A stretch of DNA of 64,000 nucleotides from NCBI GenBank assembly GCA_028223755.1, contig JAOIUY010000008.1, positions 50,718-114,717 on the forward strand, read 5' to 3'. The notes under the pieces were generated by a model that did no database searches, had not been told where the DNA came from, and saw only the letters and a program-made list of their open reading frames with translations. Position 1 is the stretch's first letter. Each line of letters begins with the position of its first letter. A program made the translations under genes and the position numbers. Source of the DNA: Pseudomonadales bacterium. Lineage in GTDB: Bacteria; Pseudomonadota; Gammaproteobacteria; Pseudomonadales; UBA7434. This document shows, piece by piece, positions 8,815 to 17,639 of this stretch.

Positions 8815-10119
8815 TTATTTCCTTTTACTCTGCGAAGTATTTTTTACTGTTTTTAAATTGTAGATACCAGCAAGTATTAACGCATAGATAACCCAAGATA
8901 CCTTACTGTAATAAGATACTCCGGCAAAATCATAAGCACACATAATAAAAAGCAGTATCATCGATATTTGCGCTTCCGGCCTATATCGGTGTTTTTTCCC
9001 CATTCCATTAATCGCAACTATGAGCCATGCCAGATAATAGAGGCCCATACCGAGCATACCGGTACCCACCATTAACTCAATATAGTTACTATGCGCATAG
9101 GTACCAAAGCTTCCGGATAATCCTCCTACACTAGACAATCGAAAATTGTCCAATCCTATACCCAGAACAGGATTCTCCATCGCAAGCTCCCAACCTTTTT
9201 CGTACATGTGTAGACGATGTTGCTCACTACTTTCTATCCGATCTTTTTTTCCTAATACAAAGCCCTCATAAATTCTTACGAAACGATCGCCATGACTACT
9301 TTGAACGACAGCAAACCCTATGACGATGACGGCTATAACTCCAGCCACTATAGGCAATACTGCCTTCAAAATACTCTTTTTTGCAATCTGCCTTGACCAA
9401 CTCAAACCAAAGAGACCAACCACCAACAACATACCTACTGCCGCTTTTCGTGAACCAGAGGCAATAATTAAATAAACAAAAAATAAGATGATGGCTATTA
9501 ATAGTGGAGTCATCACTAATTTAAATTTATTGACTGTCGACAATAAATACAAGCCACAAGCTAAGCCCGCTGTAATTTGCACCCCAAAAGTATTAGCATT
9601 AGCAACCGTACCAAAAAAACGCCCATTAAAATCGGTTGCTGAAGAAGGAAATAAAAAGCAAAACATCCCTCCCCCTAATCCTGCCACAACAAAAGACCAA
9701 GCCAGAGAGCTATATGCATTGTGTCGAATAATCATTGAAAAAATAATTGTCGCTGCTGCAATACGAATCGCGCAAGCAATCAATTTTGTTATCGCTAAAT
9801 CAGGCGATATGGCGAACAGTGATGTTAATGTTGCCCAGCCAAACCAAAAAAATAATATTTGATGGGCTGGTGTAATCTTCAAAGATAAATGATTTCGTAG
9901 AGCTTCTATGATGAATGCAAACAATAATATAAGAAGATACAAACGCTCTAAACTTAATGTTGAAGTTATATAACCAAACCAACAAATTGCAGGTGCATAT
10001 GTAAATATAAGAATCTTGCTTAACCAACTATTGCCGGCTACTTTCTGCTGTCTAAAACGCCGCACAACACTATCCTTACCTCTTAGAACAGCACTATTTT
10101 CTATTTGAGTTTGTGTCAT
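8815..10119 (-). CDS. O-antigen polymerase/ligase family membrane protein (Wzy- or WaaL-like)
   Basis: A 434-residue polytopic membrane protein with about 10-12 hydrophobic segments. The large periplasmic loop contains GWELAMENPVLGIGLDNFR (near 309-327) followed by YAHSNYIELMVGTGMLG, which is the Wzy_C signature (PxxGxGxxxF...HNxxLxxxxxxG). In this locus it most likely polymerises the repeat units. O-antigen ligase and polymerase share the fold and cannot be separated reliably without structure. The gene lies 19 bp downstream of the GH123-like protein and 4 bp before the flippase. The N-terminal 35 residues are polar and probably cytoplasmic. Confidence 0.82.
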   Translation of the reverse strand: MTQTQIENSAVLRGKDSVVRRFRQQKVAGNSWLSKILIFTYAPAICWFGYITSTLSLERLYLLILLFAFIIEALRNHLSLKITPAHQILFFWFGWATLTSLFAISPDLAITKLIACAIRIAAATIIFSMIIRHNAYSSLAWSFVVAGLGGGMFCFLFPSSATDFNGRFFGTVANANTFGVQITAGLACGLYLLSTVNKFKLVMTPLLIAIILFFVYLIIASGSRKAAVGMLLVVGLFGLSWSRQIAKKSILKAVLPIVAGVIAVIVIGFAVVQSSHGDRFVRIYEGFVLGKKDRIESSEQHRLHMYEKGWELAMENPVLGIGLDNFRLSSVGGLSGSFGTYAHSNYIELMVGTGMLGMGLYYLAWLIVAINGMGKKHRYRPEAQISMILLFIMCAYDFAGVSYYSKVSWVIYALILAGIYNLKTVKNTSQSKRK

Positions 10120-10138
10120 AACACCACCTTAGAAAAGT

Positions 10139-12073
10139 TTATTCGCATGCTAATCGAACACCCTCTTTAAAAGCTGACCATCGTCGACTACCTATGACAC
10201 TTTCTTGATATTCATAAACAGCACTCCAATCAGGACGACGACCATCAACATCTGACCATGCACTGGATTTACTGGTGTCACTGAAAGCCCAGAATCCTAC
10301 TCCACTCGCACCTTTTTTTACAACGCGCTCTGGAAGCTCTTTATAAAATGATAAGGATTCAGATTTTGCTGGGTAACTTGGATTTTCATAAATCCAAAAT
10401 TCTGCTCCATCTTTAGTAAACATGTCTGAGCTATACTGATCTGCCATCTTCATATCAGGCTGAACAATATCGCTAAGTGATATGATTTCCTCAACGTCTG
10501 ATTTACTTAGCGCTGTTTTCGATGACGCAGAATATACTGGGTTAGAATAGATCATAATCTTCGGATCATAACGCTTTACTCTTTTAGCAAAATCGATGAA
10601 AGGCTTGTAAGTTTTTCTATTAATTTCATCAAAGGGATAAAGTGCCCAGCTTTCATTCGAATAACCATGAGAAGCCATAAGATTAGTTAATTTTTTTAAC
10701 CAACTCTTCAAATATTTGGCGTCCCATTGTCTGGATTTTTTTGACAAACCAAGAAACAATAATAACTCTCCGCTCTCTTCTGCATAAAAATCAACATACT
10801 GATTTAATGCTTGCCAACGTTTAATTTGTTTTTTTTTCGCGTCAATTGTTGGAATTTCAGAAGGCGGGATAAAAAAAACATTCACCCCTGCACTTTTTAA
10901 TAAAGCTTGTGCTTGTTGTTTATTATTCCATATTGGTTTTTCATTTTGATAAGCCCACACATCAACTTTTAAACAGCTAGTGTCTTTTTTCACAATACGC
11001 TCTGACTTCAGCATAATTTCACGGATAGTCTCATCATCTGTTTTAATAAACAAATTTCCTTCTTGAGGTTGCGATTGGCTATCAACTGCTAACCATAAAT
11101 ACGCATGGCCAAGCGTCGGTAATAACTTACAACCTTTAACGGGGACTAAGGGGTCATATTTCTTTAAGCCGTTAACTGCCAGCACTGGCTCTACCCAACT
11201 CATTGATAGTGGTAAAGTTGATATTGGCTCAACACATCTCTCTTGTTCAGAACGATTAATTAAGCGCAACAGTTTTACTCTTTCAGTACTAGAAAATAAT
11301 AGCGATTCTAACACCTCACCCTGCTCAGCATCAGGGAAATCTGCCCATGAATGAATAAGCTGCAACTCCATGTCGGGCTGATCATTCAAATCCAAAGCCA
11401 TATCAAAATTTAATTGATGATTTATATTTTTTGAAAATCGTTGCAGGCTGTCCTGTACTACAGGTTTATAAGCTGAACTAACTCTATTATCCGCATGATC
11501 ATCATTGTTACGGACATACAACTCCAACTCATCAAAAGACAAAAAACGCCCATCACTATGAATGACAAATTTTATATTTTTAAAAATATTTGCAATGGGA
11601 ACTTCTATCCAAACGCTGTCCGATAAGCGACCTTGCTTAATTTCACTGTCTTCCTTTCTCCACTCGCCAATATGATGCACTTGATTGTCAGCTTCCTCTG
11701 CATACACATCAATTCTAGCTGGCAATTTCACTCCCGACTTTTGTCGCATGGCCATATGGATTTTTACCGTACCTTTCTGACCAATAAACTTTTTTGATAC
11801 CGAAGCACTTACAACTACAGGAATCGGCTGCGTCCATGACATTGCACCCGCTCTTGTCCACATTCTAAGTACATTTACCGATTGATCAGTTAATCGATCA
11901 TAACTGAAGTTTTTTTTCTTACTTTCTCTAGGCTCGGGGCTAACACTGATTATGTCCAGGTTGATTTTATCAGCAGCACAAACACTCGACACCAATAACA
12001 AGACCACTGCTAACAAACCATACAATATATCTTGCGTGATTGTCTGCGATTTACTTAGCGCTGAATAAGTCAT
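10139..12073 (-). CDS. Secreted GH123-like (DUF4091) glycoside hydrolase
   Basis: This 644-residue protein begins with a signal peptide (hydrophobic LLAVVLLLVSSVCAA at about 20-34, likely cut after VCA). The middle is beta-rich and unassigned. The C-terminal third looks like the TIM-barrel catalytic domain of GH123/DUF4091 proteins: an acidic pair D482-E483 in YPFDEINRKTYKPF, matching the Asp-Glu pair used for substrate-assisted cleavage of N-acetyl-beta-galactosaminides, then a strand ending YSNPVYS, and GASGVGFWAFSDT close to the end. A periplasmic glycosidase inside a capsule operon could trim the chain, set its length or clean up misassembled polymer. The family match rests on motif recall, so treat as probable. 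Confidence 0.6.
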   Translation of the reverse strand: MTYSALSKSQTITQDILYGLLAVVLLLVSSVCAADKINLDIISVSPEPRESKKKNFSYDRLTDQSVNVLRMWTRAGAMSWTQPIPVVVSASVSKKFIGQKGTVKIHMAMRQKSGVKLPARIDVYAEEADNQVHHIGEWRKEDSEIKQGRLSDSVWIEVPIANIFKNIKFVIHSDGRFLSFDELELYVRNNDDHADNRVSSAYKPVVQDSLQRFSKNINHQLNFDMALDLNDQPDMELQLIHSWADFPDAEQGEVLESLLFSSTERVKLLRLINRSEQERCVEPISTLPLSMSWVEPVLAVNGLKKYDPLVPVKGCKLLPTLGHAYLWLAVDSQSQPQEGNLFIKTDDETIREIMLKSERIVKKDTSCLKVDVWAYQNEKPIWNNKQQAQALLKSAGVNVFFIPPSEIPTIDAKKKQIKRWQALNQYVDFYAEESGELLLFLGLSKKSRQWDAKYLKSWLKKLTNLMASHGYSNESWALYPFDEINRKTYKPFIDFAKRVKRYDPKIMIYSNPVYSASSKTALSKSDVEEIISLSDIVQPDMKMADQYSSDMFTKDGAEFWIYENPSYPAKSESLSFYKELPERVVKKGASGVGFWAFSDTSKSSAWSDVDGRRPDWSAVYEYQESVIGSRRWSAFKEGVRLACE

Positions 12074-12099
12074 ATTAAGTGCATCAAAAGCCAGCTGGC

Positions 12100-13335
12100 T
12101 TACTTTATGACGCCTCTTGTATCAATCACAACCTTCTCACCTAAATCGCTGGCTTTACATTTTTTAAAAGATTTATGATCCACTAAAAGCAATACAATAT
12201 CAGCGCGTTTAATCGCATCATCTAAGGTGCATAGATCAAAATCATCATGTGATTTTAAATTAGGCTCACAAATTAATAATTCACCTATTTTTTCTGCCTG
12301 CAATTTTTTTACAATATCAAAGGCCGGAGACTCTCGCAGATCATCAACATCAGCCTTAAAAGCCAAGCCCAAACAAGCTATAGTTGGGCTCTTAAATTTA
12401 TCCGCGCATTTTTTAACGCGCTCTATTACCCATTCAGGCTTAGCATCATTTACTTCACGCGCAGTTCTTATTAAATTCGAACACTTGGGCGAGCGGTCGA
12501 CAATAAACCATGGATCAACAGCAATACAATGACCGCCAACACCGGGGCCGGGTTGCAAAATATTCACTCGCGGATGTCGGTTTGCCAGCTCAATGACCTG
12601 CCAAGTATCAATCGTCTCGGTTTCGCAAATCATTGATAACTCATTGGCGAAAGCAATTTGTACATCGCGCGATGAGTTTTCTGTTAGCTTAACCATTTCT
12701 GCTGTTTTAGCTGTAGTCGCCAATACCGCGCCACGAACAAATCGTTCATAAAAATCGACGGTAACTGCCGTAGAGCTTTCGTTAATTCCGCCAACAACAC
12801 GATCATTTTCAACCAGTTCAATTAAAATACGTCCGGGCAATACTCGCTCGGGACAATGCGCCACATAAACATCTTCACCAACAGCATGGCCGTCTTGCTC
12901 AAGAATCGCAGCAACCACTTCGTCAGTTGTGCCAACTGGGCTTGTTGACTCGAGTATGACAAGATTACCAGGCTTAACATAAGGCGATATTTTTTTTGTG
13001 GCAGCTTCTATATAAGAAAGATCAGGTTTTTTCCCCGAGATATGATCGGGACCGCCATCTTTAAACGGTGTTGGTACCGCAATAATAAAAACGTCCGCCT
13101 CGACAGGCTCAAGACTGGCTGAAAGATTGCCTGAGTGAACAGCAGACTTAACCAATATATCCAAATCAGGCTCGACAATATGAATCTCGCCCTTATTGAT
13201 CGTATCGACCACTTTTTGCGAAACATCGATACCCGTTACGGTAAAACCTTTCGTCGCTAATAGTGAGGCTGTTGGTAGGCCAATATAGCCAAGACCCATG
13301 ACACAAACTGTTTGGAATTCACTGACACCTTTCAT
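12100..13335 (-). CDS. wecC: UDP-N-acetyl-D-mannosamine dehydrogenase
   Basis: This 411-residue NAD-dependent UDP-sugar dehydrogenase oxidises UDP-ManNAc to UDP-ManNAcA. The Rossmann loop GLGYIGLPTA is at 14-23 and the catalytic cysteine C270 lies in GPGVGGHCIAVDPWFIV, the sequence typical of WecC/WbpA-type rather than UDP-glucose dehydrogenases. The central helix AKTAEMVKLTENSSRDVQIAF also fits. No UDP-GlcNAc 2-epimerase (wecB) is visible in the window; it may lie elsewhere, or the true substrate may be UDP-GlcNAc (WbpA-like). It sits 20 bp downstream of the epimerase gene in the nucleotide-sugar part of the operon. Confidence 0.85.
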   Translation of the reverse strand: MKGVSEFQTVCVMGLGYIGLPTASLLATKGFTVTGIDVSQKVVDTINKGEIHIVEPDLDILVKSAVHSGNLSASLEPVEADVFIIAVPTPFKDGGPDHISGKKPDLSYIEAATKKISPYVKPGNLVILESTSPVGTTDEVVAAILEQDGHAVGEDVYVAHCPERVLPGRILIELVENDRVVGGINESSTAVTVDFYERFVRGAVLATTAKTAEMVKLTENSSRDVQIAFANELSMICETETIDTWQVIELANRHPRVNILQPGPGVGGHCIAVDPWFIVDRSPKCSNLIRTAREVNDAKPEWVIERVKKCADKFKSPTIACLGLAFKADVDDLRESPAFDIVKKLQAEKIGELLICEPNLKSHDDFDLCTLDDAIKRADIVLLLVDHKSFKKCKASDLGEKVVIDTRGVIK

Positions 13336-13354
13336 TTAATAACTCGAATATAAT

Positions 13355-14374
13355 TTAATTTTTATTATCGGACTTAAAATAATTTCTATACCATTCAACA
13401 AAGTGTTTAACACCCACTTCGATAGTGGTATCGGGTTTGTAGCCAACATCTGCGATCAAATCACTCACGTCAGCATAGGTATTCTTTACATCACCAAGCT
13501 GCATTGGCAGCATATTTTTCTGTGCCTCCACACCCAGACACTCTTCTAACACCTCAATATAGCGCATTAATGGTTGTGGGCTATTACTGCCAATGTTGTA
13601 GATTTTATAAGGCGCACTTGCAAGTGATGGGTCTGGCTGTTGTGCATCCCAGTTATTAGCTGGCTTCGCAGGATTAGCTAAAGTCCTAACAATACCTTCA
13701 ACAATATCATCTATATAAGTGAAATCCCGCGACTGCTCGCCATAGCCATAAACATCTATGGGCTCACCGGCTAGTATTTTTTGAGTAAACTTAAAGAGGG
13801 CCATATCAGGTCGACCCCATGGGCCGTAAACAGTAAAAAACCGCAAGCCGGTTACCGGTACTTGAAATAAATGTGCGTATGAATGGGCCATTAACTCATT
13901 GGCTTTTTTCGTCGCAGCATAAAGACTGACTGGGTGATTGGTACCAACATGTTCTGAAAATGGCATTGTTTGATTCGCACCATAAACCGAACTCGTTGAT
14001 GCATATACTAAATGCTCTACAGGGTGATCACGACAAGCTTCTAAAATATTTAAAAAGCCATGCATATTGGCATCAATATAAGCCGAAGGATTATCTAAGG
14101 AATAGCGAACGCCAGCCTGTGCAGCCAGATGCATAACTCGATCAATAGATTCTTGTTGAAACACTTGAGCAACAGCTTGCTTATCGGCCACATCAATTTC
14201 ATGCAAGCTAAATTTTTCAAAGGATAGCGCTCGAGCAACTCGCGCACGCTTTAAACTGACATCATAGTAGTCATTAAAGTTATCAATACCAATAACATTA
14301 TGACCATCAGCCAATAACCGTATTGATAATGCCGAGCCAATAAAGCCAGCGGCACCTGTTACTAAAATATTCAT
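13355..14374 (-). CDS. UDP-glucuronate 4-epimerase-like NAD-dependent epimerase
   Basis: A 339-residue extended short-chain dehydrogenase. The NAD-binding loop is TGAAGFIG (6-13), the catalytic YxxxK is Y152-K156 (YAATK) and the active-site serine region is YASTSSVYG (124-132). NFNDYYDVSLKRAR at 32-45 is characteristic of the UDP-glucuronate 4-epimerase group, which makes UDP-galacturonate. It lies directly after UDP-glucose dehydrogenase (6 bp gap), which supplies UDP-glucuronate, so the two genes form a UDP-GlcA to UDP-GalA pathway. A UDP-glucose 4-epimerase role is possible but less likely from this N-terminal signature and the neighbour. Confidence 0.85.
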   Translation of the reverse strand: MNILVTGAAGFIGSALSIRLLADGHNVIGIDNFNDYYDVSLKRARVARALSFEKFSLHEIDVADKQAVAQVFQQESIDRVMHLAAQAGVRYSLDNPSAYIDANMHGFLNILEACRDHPVEHLVYASTSSVYGANQTMPFSEHVGTNHPVSLYAATKKANELMAHSYAHLFQVPVTGLRFFTVYGPWGRPDMALFKFTQKILAGEPIDVYGYGEQSRDFTYIDDIVEGIVRTLANPAKPANNWDAQQPDPSLASAPYKIYNIGSNSPQPLMRYIEVLEECLGVEAQKNMLPMQLGDVKNTYADVSDLIADVGYKPDTTIEVGVKHFVEWYRNYFKSDNKN

Positions 14375-14380
14375 CGTTGC

Positions 14381-15682
14381 TTACCGCCCTACCGCGGCAT
14401 ATTCAAAACCTGCGGCTTCTACGGCTTTGCGCTCGTAAACATTACGCAAATCGATAAACGCATTGCCACGCATTGTCTCTTTTATACTGGCAAGGTTCAG
14501 GCTACGATATTCATTCCACTCCGTCATGATCACTAAGGCATCAGCGCCACTAATTGCATCATTAATATCATCGACATATTGAACGGAGTCAGGCAATTCA
14601 TGTTTTGCCTCTTTTACACCTTTAGGGTCATGCGCTTTTATTATTGCGCCTTTATCTAAAAGTGGTGGAATAATAGAGAGCGAAGGTGAGTCGCGCATAT
14701 CATCAGTTTCAGGCTTAAAAGTTAAACCTAAAATTGCTATTGTTTTCCCTGACACATTACCAAGAACGGTGCGTATTTTTTTCACCATTCTGGCTTTTTG
14801 AGCGGCGTTAACTTCGACAACACTTTCGATAATACGCGATGGCACATCATTTTCTTGTGCAATTCTAATTAGCGCTAAAGTATCTTTAGGAAAACAAGAG
14901 CCACCATAGCCGGGGCCTGGGTGTAAAAACTTTTTACCAATACGACCATCAAGACCCATGCCTTTTGCAACATCATGCACATCAGCACCAACAGCTTCAC
15001 AAAGATTTGATATTTCATTTATAAAACTGATTTTAGTCGCCAAGAAAGCATTCGCTGCATATTTGGTTAACTCGGCGCTCTCCCAGTTAGTCGCTAAAAT
15101 AGGCGCCTCAATTAAATTAATTGGCCGATATAACTCTCTTAAAATCGATTCTGCACGATCATCCTCTACACCCAGAACCACGCGATCAGGACGCATGAAA
15201 TCACCTATCGCAGCACCTTCTCGTAAAAACTCGGGATTAGAGGCTACTGAAAATTCAGCATCGGGATTCGCCTCTGAAATTAATCGTGAAACCTGTCTTG
15301 CTGTACCAACCGGAACCGTCGATTTATTAACGATAACGGTATAACCTTTAAGGTGTTGACCAATTTGCTTTGCTGCATCATAAACATAAGTTAAATCTGC
15401 ATGACCATCACCGCGACGCGTAGGTGTGCCAACGGCAATAAAAATAATATCCGCTTCAGGTACTTCTTCTACTAAAGCCGTTGAAAAATGCAATCGACCA
15501 GCATCGACATTCTTTTTAACCAACTGGTCAAGACCAGGCTCATAAATAGGCATAACGCCGTTTTTAAGCGCATCAATTTTTTCTTGCACAACATCGACAC
15601 AAGTCACGCTAGCACCAAACTCAGCAAAGCATGCTCCGGAAACTAGGCCAACGTAGCCAGCACCAATCATTACAACTTTCAT
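14381..15682 (-). CDS. ugd: UDP-glucose 6-dehydrogenase
   Basis: This 433-residue enzyme oxidises UDP-glucose to UDP-glucuronate with two NAD. It has the N-terminal Rossmann motif IGAGYVGLVSG (6-16), the catalytic cysteine C263 in PGPGYGGSCFPKDT, and a C-terminal second NAD-like domain starting near KTIAILGLTFKPETDD. Length is standard. It feeds the downstream UDP-glucuronate epimerase and possibly a glucuronosyltransferase, giving the uronic acids expected of a polymer processed by a heparinase-type lyase. BY-kinases of the CpsD/Wzc type are known to phosphorylate Ugd in other species, and one lies two genes upstream. Assignment is secure. Confidence 0.95.
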   Translation of the reverse strand: MKVVMIGAGYVGLVSGACFAEFGASVTCVDVVQEKIDALKNGVMPIYEPGLDQLVKKNVDAGRLHFSTALVEEVPEADIIFIAVGTPTRRGDGHADLTYVYDAAKQIGQHLKGYTVIVNKSTVPVGTARQVSRLISEANPDAEFSVASNPEFLREGAAIGDFMRPDRVVLGVEDDRAESILRELYRPINLIEAPILATNWESAELTKYAANAFLATKISFINEISNLCEAVGADVHDVAKGMGLDGRIGKKFLHPGPGYGGSCFPKDTLALIRIAQENDVPSRIIESVVEVNAAQKARMVKKIRTVLGNVSGKTIAILGLTFKPETDDMRDSPSLSIIPPLLDKGAIIKAHDPKGVKEAKHELPDSVQYVDDINDAISGADALVIMTEWNEYRSLNLASIKETMRGNAFIDLRNVYERKAVEAAGFEYAAVGR

Positions 15683-15712
15683 GACTTTATTTCACCTTTC
15701 ATTTAGTCGCCA

Positions 15713-16693
15713 CTAAAGAGCCGTATCATCTAATAGCTCAGGCCCTTTATCGGTATCGACTGTACTTTGTTTATCATCAAGTACTGTTGTTAGATCAATG
15801 CCCACTGCATCAAGTACTCGTTGCTTTACTAAATTGAGCTGCTCTTCATTATTAGTAAATCGATTAACACCACCGATTTTTCTACCACGAACAACTTCTA
15901 ACGCCGTATTATAGTTAATAGTCTGCAAACCCATTGCATAAGTATGTACTAATGCAAAATCACAAAGTGTATTGATCAACCGCGGCACACCACCACTAAA
16001 ATAAAAAATAACCGCAATCGCCACTGAATCAAAAATATGCGAAGCCTTTTCGACATGCTCTTCATGGCTCGCTGTCGCCAATCGATGTCGAATATAATTT
16101 GCTGTATCTTGCCAACCCAACGGTTCAATATGATATTCAACCGATACACGCTGTGCCATTTGAGCGAGCTCAGGAGCCTGTAATACATCGCGCAACTCTG
16201 GCTGCCCTACTAAAACAATTTGCAAAAATTGTTCGCCGTCGGCATTAATATTGGTATAGAGACGTAATTCCTCTAAGGTCTCTTTATCCATATTTTGTGC
16301 TTCATCAACGATCAAGACAGCGCGCTTACCATTCGCCCACTCGGCAATAAGGTAATTTTGCACATCACGAAATAAAGTGACCTTATCTTTGTTTTCATGC
16401 GGAAGCCCAAAAGCCAACGCTACCCATTGCGTTAAATCACCTAACGATGCATGAGTATTATTAATTAAACCGATTGCTAACTGGCTTTGATCTATCTCGC
16501 CCAGCAAATGTCTAATAAGTGTTGTTTTACCGCTACCAACCTCACCAGTAATAACCGTTAAGCCACTCTGCTCATGCAGACCGTATTCCAACAAGCTATA
16601 GGCGACTTTATGCTTATCTGAAAAATGCAGAAAATTAGGGTCAGGTATTAAACTGAAAGGTTTTTCTTTTAAACCAAAGTGTTGGCGATACAT
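15713..16693 (-). CDS. ExeA/GspA-like AAA ATPase of the polysaccharide export locus
   Basis: A 326-residue protein starting MYRQHFGLKEKPFSLIPDP, the typical opening of ExeA-type and exopolysaccharide/XrtA-associated ATPases. Walker A is GEVGSGKTTLI (50-60), Walker B is AVLIVDEAQNM near 125-135, and RLYTNINADGEQFLQIVLVGQPEL follows with the sensor region. There is no C-terminal peptidoglycan-binding domain, unlike full ExeA. The family is found beside CpsD-like kinases and Wzz-like proteins in many Proteobacteria, where its role in polysaccharide export or secretion-complex assembly is not settled. The ORF is 15 bp downstream of the kinase gene. Confidence 0.82.
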   Translation of the reverse strand: MYRQHFGLKEKPFSLIPDPNFLHFSDKHKVAYSLLEYGLHEQSGLTVITGEVGSGKTTLIRHLLGEIDQSQLAIGLINNTHASLGDLTQWVALAFGLPHENKDKVTLFRDVQNYLIAEWANGKRAVLIVDEAQNMDKETLEELRLYTNINADGEQFLQIVLVGQPELRDVLQAPELAQMAQRVSVEYHIEPLGWQDTANYIRHRLATASHEEHVEKASHIFDSVAIAVIFYFSGGVPRLINTLCDFALVHTYAMGLQTINYNTALEVVRGRKIGGVNRFTNNEEQLNLVKQRVLDAVGIDLTTVLDDKQSTVDTDKGPELLDDTAL

Positions 16694-16708
16694 AATCTAT
16701 ACGCCTGC

Positions 16709-17590
16709 TTATTGGTACTTAACTTTGTTAAGTACCGAACCAATAATATTACAGTCTTCAAGTAACTGATAAGCTCGCTCAATTTCTTTTTTCTTTGTAC
16801 CACCTTCTTCAAGAACCATTAATGTGGCATCACAACTCGGAGCAAATACCAGCGCATCATCATGACTAAGCACAGCAGGCAAATCAAAAATAATTAAACG
16901 CCCTGGATAGCGTGCTACCAATTCATCTTTCACCGCTTTCATTTCAGGGGAACTCAAAATCTCTGAAGTAAAAGCGCCTTGAGGCGTACCTGGTAGTAAA
17001 ACCAAACGCTCAAAGCCCGGATGGATTAATATTTTCTCTAGGCTTTGATCACCATTAACATAGTCAACGATGCCGTATTCAATATCGTCCACACCAATGC
17101 AACTTGCTACACCCGGTTGACGTAAATCCAAATCTACTAATAAAACGGTTTGGTTCACTTCTAACGACAAGCTAATGGCGAGATTCATAGCTGTAAGCGT
17201 TCGACCGCCACCGCTATTCGGGCTGGTAATCGCTAATGTCTGCCAATTATTTTGACGAAATTTATTTAAAATTTGTCCGCGCAATTGTCGATAAGGCTCA
17301 GAGCGTGGATCATGAGCAAAACCGGCGACAATACGACGATCTTTTAGCTCTTCATCATTTAATTTAACAGTTCGTGTCTTCGAATACTTAACGCGGACTG
17401 AACTCGTTTTGTCCGATGTCGAACGTTGATCAACAGGCACCTCTGCCGCTGCAGGATCACTCGACATCACGCTCTCGTCCTCAGACGACAAGTCCGAAGT
17501 CTTTGCTTCAGTTTTCGAAGAAGACGACGAGCCAATATTACCTTGGCGCTCACGTCTAGCCTTCTCTATCGCTTCTTGTATTCTTTCCAT
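16709..17590 (-). CDS. CpsD/CapB-like tyrosine autokinase with atypical P-loop
   Basis: This 293-residue BY-kinase/ParA-like ATPase works with the transmembrane chain-length protein encoded just upstream. Residues 1-75 are a Ser/Asp/Glu-rich, probably disordered linker. The Walker A' motif VLLVDLDLRQPG (149-160) and Walker B region LIIFDLPAVLSHDD fit the family. The P-loop reads SPNSGGGRTLT (123-133): Arg130 (codon CGA at 17201-17203) stands where a Lys is nearly invariant, and Gly replaces the usual acidic residue before it. The C-terminus ends in VKYQ with a single Tyr near the end rather than the usual tyrosine cluster. It may have weak or no kinase activity and act as a structural or regulatory partner. 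It starts 49 bp after the chain-length gene. Confidence 0.8.
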   Translation of the reverse strand: MERIQEAIEKARRERQGNIGSSSSSKTEAKTSDLSSEDESVMSSDPAAAEVPVDQRSTSDKTSSVRVKYSKTRTVKLNDEELKDRRIVAGFAHDPRSEPYRQLRGQILNKFRQNNWQTLAITSPNSGGGRTLTAMNLAISLSLEVNQTVLLVDLDLRQPGVASCIGVDDIEYGIVDYVNGDQSLEKILIHPGFERLVLLPGTPQGAFTSEILSSPEMKAVKDELVARYPGRLIIFDLPAVLSHDDALVFAPSCDATLMVLEEGGTKKKEIERAYQLLEDCNIIGSVLNKVKYQ

Positions 17591-17639
17591 CGTTGCTCTG
17601 CCCTAGTAGGGTTTTAATTATTAAAATTTGACTGATTAA

